From the NCBI GenBank assembly GCA_016763595.1, contig JAESTN010000395.1, forward strand, positions 1-9,968: a stretch of 9,968 nucleotides of DNA, in the 5' to 3' direction. The notes below the pieces were generated by a model, which ran no database searches, was not told where the DNA came from, and was given only the letters and a program-made list of their open reading frames with translations. This DNA comes from Flavobacteriaceae bacterium (GTDB taxonomy: Bacteria; Bacteroidota; Bacteroidia; Flavobacteriales; Flavobacteriaceae). The position numbers and the translations under genes are program-made. This document shows, in pieces, positions 1 to 6,274 of this stretch; positions within the stretch are counted from its first letter, which is position 1, and the number at the start of each line of letters is the position of its first letter.

Positions 1-1
1 T

Positions 2-517
2 AAAGATGGCTCATTTGACAAATTATTCTTATATAATTTAAGATTGTGGCAATTGCAAATGATGTACGACATGGAAAATGTTGCATTTAAAGCAAGGTCA
101 GAAATGAATCATGACTTAAGAGTTGCATCCTTAATTTTAGTACATAGCAATCCGTTAGCTATTAAGTTTAGAATGGATGAAAAACAATTTGATGTTGACG
201 GCGCTTATAATATTAGATACGAAATCATAAAAAAACGTATTGACAAAGCACACATAAAAGACACAAATGAACGTTTAACGGTTCCTGGAAAAATAGCTAT
301 TGTATATTCTCAAGACAGCGATGCCATTGAGTATTTAAAATATATAAAGTTCTTACAATCTAAAAAGCAATTGGGAAAAGTAGAGAAACTAGAAATTGAA
401 GACTTACAAGGTGTCTCTGGATTAAAAGCACTTCGTGTGGAAGTACTATTTAACAAAGATTTTAATGAAGAAAAAGCAATCTCTTTTAATGATTTAATCG
501 AAGAATTAAAAGCTTAA
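2..517 (+). CDS. C-terminal end of a larger protein, probably a flavobacterial GAF-domain protein (partial at left edge)
   Basis: The frame is open from base 2, before any start codon, so this is the tail of a gene beginning outside the window. The TTG at 44 and the ATGs at 59 and 62 are internal codons. About 171 residues are visible. They are soluble and charged, without membrane segments or signal. Recognisable stretches are LRLWQLQMMYDMENVAF near the start, KFRMDEKQFDVDGAYN, and a late ledLQGVSGLKALRV segment. From memory these match the conserved C-terminal part of a long (roughly 800-residue) Flavobacteriia family annotated as GAF domain-containing, but the GAF domain itself would lie outside the window, so that name rests on recall alone. 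The gene ends tail-to-tail with the HD gene; both stop codons lie within TTAA at 514-517. Coding status is secure; function is uncertain. Confidence 0.8.
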   Translation, partial: KDGSFDKLFLYNLRLWQLQMMYDMENVAFKARSEMNHDLRVASLILVHSNPLAIKFRMDEKQFDVDGAYNIRYEIIKKRIDKAHIKDTNERLTVPGKIAIVYSQDSDAIEYLKYIKFLQSKKQLGKVEKLEIEDLQGVSGLKALRVEVLFNKDFNEEKAISFNDLIEELKA

Positions 518-1719
518 ATCATCCCCGTTTCCTGCATTTTAAATGCAAGGGCAAACGCAGTAACAGAAACGATAATTCCAATCATAAAAACCAGATAGGT
601 GACTCTTAATATCTTGTATTTTCTACTCAATACTTTCCCTAGAAAATACAAGTCTTTTGTCATAGAACTGTACAGGTATTCCTTGTTTTTCATTAATTCT
701 CCCATCGCCCATTCAAATTCTGGTAAACTCATTTTATGAAAATTCCCAAAGAATAATAAATTTACTTTTTTATCCTCTACATCCTTTCTCGTAAACTTCC
801 CTTCAGTAACATTTGGTCTTGTGGCAATAACAGATAGTATAATAGACGCCACTGTAAAAGCGATAAAAATAATGGTTGGAGTAATTAAATATTGATTAGA
901 AGGGTTGTCTAATTTTGGCAAAAGGCTAGACAATGCTAAAGAGATAATAATTGCATTTACAGACAGTAAAATATTGGCTTTTGTATCTGCAATATCACTT
1001 AACGTAATATGGTTTCTTAAGGTAACTCTAAACATGGTTTCGATACCACGTTCTGGAGTTTTAGCTTTTTGCTTTTTAAGCTTTAATTCTTCTTTTTTAG
1101 TAGATTCTTTCCGATCTTCTCGTTTTATTTTTTTCTGAGATTTAAATAATTGTGCTAAATTTTTATCTTTTCCCTGTTGCCAGTTTTCTTGAGCATAACT
1201 GGTATGATAATTATGGTTATTTGCTAAGAACTGAATGTTTTCTTGAATCCATTCTGAATCAGAATAATCTTTATCACGTACTAAATTCACCTCTTCTTTT
1301 AGTAAATCACTAACATCTGAAAATCCTTTTTTACCTAAATGAGCACAATCTGCATCTCTCATTACTTTTTCTAAAATATCATCAGGATCAGCTCCCATTT
1401 TAGTTGCTCTAATTATTCTACTAACATCATTAATAATAGAATCATCAATATTATATTCTTCTAAAAAATTTGTTGCTATTCTAACACTAGACTCTTCATG
1501 ATTATCACCTCCTTTTACATAACCCACATCATGAAACCACGCAGCAAGCAATAAAACATTTGCATCTACTTCAGAAATATTCTCACCGACTATTAATTCT
1601 TTCATCGCATTTACAACACGTTGTGTATGGCTTAAATTATGATATAAAAAATCATTACTTAACTCTTTGGTTAATAATGAAAAAACATATTTTTCGGTTT
1701 TAAGCAACAAGGTCTCCAT
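514..1719 (-). CDS. HD-domain phosphohydrolase fused to a PycTM-type (Pycsar effector, former DUF5706) membrane domain
   Basis: 401 residues in two parts. Residues about 20-170 form an HD phosphohydrolase: H27 and H31 in YHNLSHTQRV, the H63-D64 pair in AAWFHDVGY, H74, and D122/D124 in MRDADCAHLG, so the metal-binding set looks complete. A highly basic linker (about 195-225) leads to the second part, with hydrophobic segments near 249-268, 279-299 and 371-393 and the motif SDIADTKANILLSVNA, which I recognise from the Pycsar effector family. In Pycsar immunity, PycTM proteins respond to cyclic pyrimidine nucleotides by damaging the inner membrane. HD domains commonly hydrolyse nucleotides or phosphate esters. 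Whether this protein is a defence effector or a housekeeping nucleotide-responsive protein is unknown: no cyclase gene is adjacent. It is divergent from the phosphoesterase gene, with 37 bases between starts. ATG at 1719 is the first start before the HD fold. Confidence 0.9.
   Translation of the reverse strand: METLLLKTEKYVFSLLTKELSNDFLYHNLSHTQRVVNAMKELIVGENISEVDANVLLLAAWFHDVGYVKGGDNHEESSVRIATNFLEEYNIDDSIINDVSRIIRATKMGADPDDILEKVMRDADCAHLGKKGFSDVSDLLKEEVNLVRDKDYSDSEWIQENIQFLANNHNYHTSYAQENWQQGKDKNLAQLFKSQKKIKREDRKESTKKEELKLKKQKAKTPERGIETMFRVTLRNHITLSDIADTKANILLSVNAIIISLALSSLLPKLDNPSNQYLITPTIIFIAFTVASIILSVIATRPNVTEGKFTRKDVEDKKVNLLFFGNFHKMSLPEFEWAMGELMKNKEYLYSSMTKDLYFLGKVLSRKYKILRVTYLVFMIGIIVSVTAFALAFKMQETGMI
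1667..1695 (+). promoter_or_regulatory. Weak candidate promoter for the phosphoesterase/barrel gene
   Basis: TTG at 1667-1669 is followed after 18 bases by TATTTTTC (1688-1695), one mismatch from TAnnTTTG. It lies inside the 5' end of the divergent HD gene and about 60 bases ahead of the ATG at 1757. The 37-base gap between the two starts has no better forward match, so transcription probably begins within the neighbouring coding region. Confidence 0.22.
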
Positions 1720-1737
1720 AAAAGAATTATTTTTATA

Positions 1738-1769
1738 CTAAAGTAAAAAAAATTAGATGAACAGTCCAA
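1738..1769 (-). promoter_or_regulatory. Candidate promoter for the HD-PycTM gene
   Basis: Read on the reverse strand, TTG (1769-1767) is followed after 21 bases by TACTTTAG (1745-1738). This differs by one base from the Bacteroidota -7 element TAnnTTTG and has spacing in the accepted range. It lies just ahead of the ATG at 1719 and overlaps the first codons of the divergent gene. AT richness makes chance matches common, so support is modest. Confidence 0.3.
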
Positions 1770-4700
1770 AGTATTTGAGCATAATTATAACGGTACTACT
1801 ATTAACTAATTGTGCAACTTACAAACCCCAATACAAAAACAACAATCCAATTTCCAATACCTCTGCTACAAAAGACATCGCACATTCATTTTATTTACTT
1901 GGAGATGGAGGAAACTCACCAATTGGAAGTGAAACTATTACTTTAAAAAGAGTAAGGACAGCATTAACAGCGGCTTCAAAAAATAGTACATTATTATTTT
2001 TAGGAGACAATATTTATCCTGCTGGAATGCCTAAAAAAGGACACACACAAAGAAATTTTGCTGAACACCAATTAAATATTCAGACAGATATTGTTAAGAA
2101 CTTTAAAGGAAACACCATATTCATTCCAGGAAACCATGATTGGTATGCAAATGGATTAAAAGGATTGGAACGACAAGAAAATTACATTAAAAAGATTCTT
2201 GGTAAAAATTCCTTTTTACCTAAAAATGGATGCCCAATTGACAAAGTTGACATTTCAAATGATATTGTTTTAATAACCATAGATAGCGAATGGTATTTAA
2301 CAAACTGGGACAAACATCCAACAATAAACGATGACTGTGAAATAAAAACAAGGTCTCGGTTTTTTGATGAATTTGAAGGGTTGGTAAAAAAAGCAAGAGG
2401 CAAAACAACCATTATAGCAATGCATCATCCAATGTATACAAATGGACCCCACGGAGGTCAATTTTCTTTACAACAACAATTGTTTCCTACTGGAGGATCT
2501 ATTCCACTACCAATTCTAGGAACCTTTATCAATATATTAAGAAAAACAAGTGGCTTAAGCAATACCGATTTACAAAACAAAAGATACCTAGAGTTTAAAA
2601 ACAGAATTGTGACACTATCTCAAGAAAATGCAAAGGTAATTTTTGTTGCTGGGCATGAGCATAGTTTACAGTACATTGTTAAAGACAACTTGCCTCAAAT
2701 AGTGAGTGGTTCTGGATCTAAAGTAAACCCGACAAGAAATATTGGAGGAGGGTTGTTTTCTGCTGGGATTCCTGGGTACGCACGTTTAGATATTTATAAA
2801 GATGGCTCTTCTGATGTTACTTTTATTGCTTCAGAAGAAAACAAAATTCTCTTTCAAACTCAAGTTTTAAAACCGAATCAGGTTGAATTAAATCAAGAAT
2901 ACCCTACAAATTCTGATCAATATACATTCGCATCTATCTATACCAAAGAAGAAATTACAAAAGGAAAATTCTACAAATACCTCTGGGGAAAACGATACAG
3001 AAAACAGTACGGAACAAAAGTAAAAGCAAAAAATGTACATTTAGACACACTATTTGGAGGTTTAAAGCCGATACGAAAAGGGGGTGGACATCAGTCAAAA
3101 TCATTACGCTTAGAAGACAAAGAGGGTCGAGAATATGTAATGCGTGCATTGCGTAAAAATGCGTTGCAATATTTACAAGCTGTAGCATTTAAAACACAAT
3201 ACATAGAAGGTCAATTTGACGGCACCTATTCAGAAGGGCTATTATTGGATGTATTTACCGGGTCACATCCTTATGCACCTTTTACGGTTGCTACATTAGC
3301 GAATGCCATTGGTGTTTTACATACCAAACCACAATTATTTTATGTTCCAAAACAAAAAACATTAGCTCATTTTAATGAGGAGTTTGGAGACGAACTATAT
3401 ATGATAGAAGAACGTGCAGCCTCTGGTCACGGAGATAAAGCAAATTTTGGATATGCCAACAAGGTCATTAGCACAAATGATGTACTTAAAAAAATTCGTA
3501 AAAATGCAAACTCAATTATTGATGAGAGTGCTTACATTAGAGCTCGATTATTCGATATGGTTTTAGGAGATTGGGATCGACACGAAGACCAATGGAGATG
3601 GGCCGCTTTTAAAGAGAATAACAAAACTATTTACAGGCCTTTTCCGAGAGATAGAGATCAGGTGTTTTCTATAATGGCAGATGGCGCACTATTAAACTAC
3701 ATCACAAAATCTGTACCTTCTTTGCGTTTGATGCAATCTTATGAAGAAGAAATGGGCAACACTAAATGGTTTAACTTAGAACCATACCCTTTAGATATGG
3801 CCATCATAACGGAAGCTAAAAAAACGACTTGGGATACAGAAGTTTTATTTATTCAAAAAAACATTACCGATCAAATTATTGATGAAGCGTTGCGTTATTT
3901 TCCTTCAGAAGTAACGGATCAAGCTGTTGCAGATATCAAACGAAAATTGAAAGGCAGAGTTCGAAACTTACAAAAAATATCTAACGAATATTTTGAGCAC
4001 ATGAACAATTTTGCTGTGATTAGAGGGACAGATAAGGATGATTATTTCGAAATCGAAAGACTGGCTAACGGAATTACTCAAGTTACTGGATACCGCATTA
4101 AAAAAGGTAAAAAAGACGACATCTTTCACCAAAAGAAATACAACGCTAATGCAACCAAAGAAATTTGGATTTATGGTTTAGATGACAAGGATGAATTTAA
4201 AGTTTTTGGAGCGTACTCTAAAGGAAGTTTTGTTCGAATTATTGGTGGACAGAACAACGACATTTATAATATCCTAAACGGTCATAAAGTAAAAGTATAT
4301 GATTACAAATCGAAAAAGAATACTTTTCTAACAAATAAAGGGCGTAAAAAACTAACAGATTCATACACGACCAATGTATATGATTACAAGAAGTTAAAAT
4401 ATAGTTCAACTGAAGTATTCCCAACATTTGGAGTAAACCCTGATGATGGTTTGAAACTGGGCTTACTCGGTGTTTTTACCAATTATGGTTTTGACAGAAA
4501 CCCATTTACTTCTCAATACTCTTTAGCAACCTCTTATTATTTTGCAACAGAAGGGTTTGATATCAAATTTACAAGTGAATTTGCGAATGTAATCGGCAAC
4601 TGGAATTTTGGATTAGAAGCAGAATTTACCAGTCCAAATTACAGTGTAAACTTTTTTGGTTTTGGAAATGAAACTGTCAACCCTAATTTTATAGATGAAA

Positions 4701-5440
4701 ACACATACAACGAAGATTACAACAGAGTGAAACTGCGTAAAAACTCAATTGCTCCTTATTTTATCTGGAGAGGTAAATTAGGTGGTAATTTTAAAATTGG
4801 TGCAAGTTACGAATCTATTGAGGTAGACAATACAAACGGTCGTTATATCGCAACTAGCAGTCTAACTAATAAAAATACATTTTTAGGTGCTGAAGCACAC
4901 TACAACTTTGAAAATCAAGACAACAAGGCCTTTCCTACATTAGGAATGAAAGTTGATATTACTGTTGGATACAAATCAAATACAGAAAGTAACACAAGTT
5001 TTGGATATCTCATTCCCGCTTTAAGCTTCAATTATAAATTAGTAACCAATGGTCAATTAGTACTCGCAACCAAGATAAAAAGTCATTTGAATTTCGGGAA
5101 TGGGTTTGAGTTTTATCAAGGTGCTTCTATTGGAGCACATGATGGATTACGAGGATATAGAAACCAACGTTTTACAGGTAAGAATTCTTTTTATCAAAGT
5201 ACTGACATTCGCTTAAACCTACGTAAAATTAAAACAGGCCTACTACCATTGCACATTGGTATTTATGGCGGTTATGATTACGGAAGGGTTTGGCTTGAGC
5301 ATGACCTTACAAATAATTGGAACTCTTCTTTTGGAGGTGGTGTTTTCTTAAATGCTGCGGATATGATTTCGGCAAACTTAGGAGTTTTCAAAGGTGATGA
5401 ATATGCAAGAGTTGCATTTTCTTTAGGCTTCTCATTTTAA
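1757..5440 (+). CDS. Lipidated metallophosphoesterase / kinase-like domain / Omp85-type beta-barrel fusion protein
   Basis: 1227 residues. The N-terminus is a lipoprotein signal with lipobox LLLTNC, lipidated at C19. Residues about 43-305 are a calcineurin-like metallophosphoesterase with all metal motifs: GDGG 49-52, GDN 83-85, GNHD 125-128, HH 223-224 and GHEH 299-302. Residues about 404-740 are a second domain with a YVMRALRKN strand (460-468), GDWDRHEDQ (604-612) and PRDRDQVF (630-637), an arrangement recalling the catalytic and metal loops of CotH/Fam20/HipA-type kinases (my inference). Residues 754-842 contain three Asp/Gly-rich units. Residues about 885-1227 are beta-strand-rich with the Omp85 signature GLRGY (1130-1134), a DYGRVW strand and a terminal Phe, as in BamA/TamA-like outer-membrane barrels. 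Such phosphoesterase-barrel fusions are known in Bacteroidota, but their substrate is not known to me. The DUF423 gene follows 9 bases downstream. Confidence 0.9.
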   Translation: MNSPKYLSIIITVLLLTNCATYKPQYKNNNPISNTSATKDIAHSFYLLGDGGNSPIGSETITLKRVRTALTAASKNSTLLFLGDNIYPAGMPKKGHTQRNFAEHQLNIQTDIVKNFKGNTIFIPGNHDWYANGLKGLERQENYIKKILGKNSFLPKNGCPIDKVDISNDIVLITIDSEWYLTNWDKHPTINDDCEIKTRSRFFDEFEGLVKKARGKTTIIAMHHPMYTNGPHGGQFSLQQQLFPTGGSIPLPILGTFINILRKTSGLSNTDLQNKRYLEFKNRIVTLSQENAKVIFVAGHEHSLQYIVKDNLPQIVSGSGSKVNPTRNIGGGLFSAGIPGYARLDIYKDGSSDVTFIASEENKILFQTQVLKPNQVELNQEYPTNSDQYTFASIYTKEEITKGKFYKYLWGKRYRKQYGTKVKAKNVHLDTLFGGLKPIRKGGGHQSKSLRLEDKEGREYVMRALRKNALQYLQAVAFKTQYIEGQFDGTYSEGLLLDVFTGSHPYAPFTVATLANAIGVLHTKPQLFYVPKQKTLAHFNEEFGDELYMIEERAASGHGDKANFGYANKVISTNDVLKKIRKNANSIIDESAYIRARLFDMVLGDWDRHEDQWRWAAFKENNKTIYRPFPRDRDQVFSIMADGALLNYITKSVPSLRLMQSYEEEMGNTKWFNLEPYPLDMAIITEAKKTTWDTEVLFIQKNITDQIIDEALRYFPSEVTDQAVADIKRKLKGRVRNLQKISNEYFEHMNNFAVIRGTDKDDYFEIERLANGITQVTGYRIKKGKKDDIFHQKKYNANATKEIWIYGLDDKDEFKVFGAYSKGSFVRIIGGQNNDIYNILNGHKVKVYDYKSKKNTFLTNKGRKKLTDSYTTNVYDYKKLKYSSTEVFPTFGVNPDDGLKLGLLGVFTNYGFDRNPFTSQYSLATSYYFATEGFDIKFTSEFANVIGNWNFGLEAEFTSPNYSVNFFGFGNETVNPNFIDENTYNEDYNRVKLRKNSIAPYFIWRGKLGGNFKIGASYESIEVDNTNGRYIATSSLTNKNTFLGAEAHYNFENQDNKAFPTLGMKVDITVGYKSNTESNTSFGYLIPALSFNYKLVTNGQLVLATKIKSHLNFGNGFEFYQGASIGAHDGLRGYRNQRFTGKNSFYQSTDIRLNLRKIKTGLLPLHIGIYGGYDYGRVWLEHDLTNNWNSSFGGGVFLNAADMISANLGVFKGDEYARVAFSLGFSF

Positions 5441-5449
5441 ATTTAAAAG

Positions 5450-5833
5450 ATGGTACAATTTACATTAGTTTTTGCAGCAGTTTTCGGAATGCTAGCAATC
5501 ATATTAGGCGCTTTTGGTGCGCATGCATTGAAAAAAATATTGAACGAAGAGCAACTAAAAAGTTTTGAAACCGGTGTAAAATACCAAATGTATCACGCCA
5601 TTGTGTTGCTACTACTTGGGTTTCAATTAGAATTTACACAACCCATAGAAAACTATATTGTGTATAGTTTCATTGGTGGTATCATCCTTTTTTCTTTTTC
5701 TATTTATGGATTGGTGATTTCTTCTGCTATGAATAAAAAACTCCGCTTTTTAGGACCAATCACCCCATTGGGTGGATTGCTTCTTACTATTGGCTGGGGG
5801 TTGTTTTTGTATTATGTAGTAACTTCTCTTTAA
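5450..5833 (+). CDS. DUF423 family small integral membrane protein
   Basis: 127 residues, the usual length for this family (PF04241, YgdD/YwdK-like). Hallmarks are GAFGAHALK (20-28), KYQMYHAIVLLLLG (44-57) and LGPITPLGG (101-109). Four hydrophobic helices are visible, near 4-24, 47-62, 70-91 and 102-122, predicting an inner-membrane protein. The molecular role of the family is not established. The start lies only 9 bases after the preceding stop, so it is probably cotranscribed with the phosphoesterase/barrel gene. The A-rich leader TTTAAAAG before the ATG is ordinary for Bacteroidota, which rely little on Shine-Dalgarno pairing. Downstream its stop codon abuts the decayed reverse-strand copy of the lipoprotein gene. 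Confidence 0.93.
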   Translation: MVQFTLVFAAVFGMLAIILGAFGAHALKKILNEEQLKSFETGVKYQMYHAIVLLLLGFQLEFTQPIENYIVYSFIGGIILFSFSIYGLVISSAMNKKLRFLGPITPLGGLLLTIGWGLFLYYVVTSL

Positions 5834-5946
5834 TTGAAAAAGAATACAAATTCCCCTTTATAAACATTGAATATTCGTCTGTAATAAACAAGGTATAGTC
5901 ATCTGTAAAACAAATGCCCTCTTTTTGAGAAGTGTGATCTAATGGA
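5831..5946 (-). pseudogene. Remnant of the 3' end of a paralogue of the lipoprotein gene at 7675-8520
   Basis: Read on the reverse strand, this encodes PLDHTSQKEGICF, then TDDYTLFITDEYS, then KGNLYS. This matches residues about 242-276 of the intact lipoprotein with roughly six substitutions. By hand count about 90 of 104 bases (5843-5946) match 7695-7798. Just upstream of the matching proline (reverse sense) is an in-frame TAG, no start or N-terminal part is recognisable, and the original stop is lost at the DUF423 boundary. Beyond 5946 similarity fades quickly. It is a dead fragment. Confidence 0.85.
5843..5946 (+). repeat. Imperfect direct repeat, left copy (right copy 7695-7798)
   Basis: This 104-base segment recurs 1852 bases downstream in the same orientation with about 14 mismatches and no gaps by my alignment. 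Two blocks are identical: the 22 bases at 5873-5894 and the 25 bases at 5922-5946. The pair brackets the carboxylase-homologue gene. The right copy is the 3' end of the intact lipoprotein gene. Confidence 0.85.
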
Positions 5947-6177
5947 GTCTATATAAAATTGCCAGAAAAAAAGTATTCCAATTAAAAATTAATAGTGCTA
6001 CAAAATGGAATCGTAACGTACTAAAACAAACTTTTATCAATATATAAAAACAGCTGCCCATGCTGCATTACAAAAATTATCATTACAAAATGTCCAATTA
6101 AATTATACAACTACGCAAGATTACACTTATCTTTAAATTCAAATGCCTCAAATATGGAATTTAAATTAACAGTATAA
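5943..6177 (+). pseudogene. Frameshifted remnant of an unidentified forward-strand gene (C-terminal tail)
   Basis: Three successive forward frames join into one protein-like tail. Frame A (from 5943, closed by TAA at 6045) contains KVFQLKINSATKWNRNVLKQ. Frame B (about 6035-6133, closed by TAA at 6134) contains YIKTAAHAALQKLSLQNVQ followed by LNYTTTQDYTYL. Frame C (from about 6133, TAA at 6175-6177) gives LNSNASNMEFKLTV. The residue composition is unlike translated AT-rich spacer, which suggests a real gene that suffered at least two frameshifts and lost its 5' part. I do not recognise the family. Chance open frames cannot be excluded in sequence this AT-rich. Confidence 0.45.
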
Positions 6178-6199
6178 ATTCAATTTTAAGCTGTGATCC

Positions 6200-6207
6200 T
6201 ATTTTTG
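6200..6207 (+). promoter_or_regulatory. Candidate -7 element for the carboxylase-homologue gene
   Basis: TATTTTTG matches TAnnTTTG exactly and lies 67 bases before the ATG at 6275. There is no TTG at the expected upstream distance, only TTC at 6179-6181 with an 18-base spacer, so the promoter is weakly supported. The remaining 60 or so bases up to the gene show no other feature I can name. Confidence 0.33.
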
Positions 6208-6274
6208 TAAAGTACATTGAAAAATCGATTACTTAAATTTATTCTTCTGCCCCTTTTAATCAAGAGCTTGTAAA

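Noticed and set aside
905..1138. Forward open frame of 77 codons inside the HD-PycTM gene
   Set aside because: It lies wholly antisense to a gene with strong domain motifs, and its translation shows no family features; it is a by-product of the opposite frame.
514..1756. A complete Pycsar antiphage operon
   Set aside because: Only an effector-like protein is present. The neighbouring genes encode an unrelated C-terminal fragment and a phosphoesterase/barrel protein, with no cyclase motif, so a full defence system cannot be claimed.
2955..3188. Reverse open frame within the phosphoesterase/barrel gene, plus similar ones at 2182-2412 and 4239-4427
   Set aside because: All are antisense to one continuous 1227-residue frame with coherent domains, and none has a recognisable motif.
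5834..6274. Insertion sequence or integrase remnant as the cause of the duplicated repeat
   Set aside because: No transposase or integrase motif and no terminal inverted repeats are visible in the segment; the mobile origin remains only a hypothesis.
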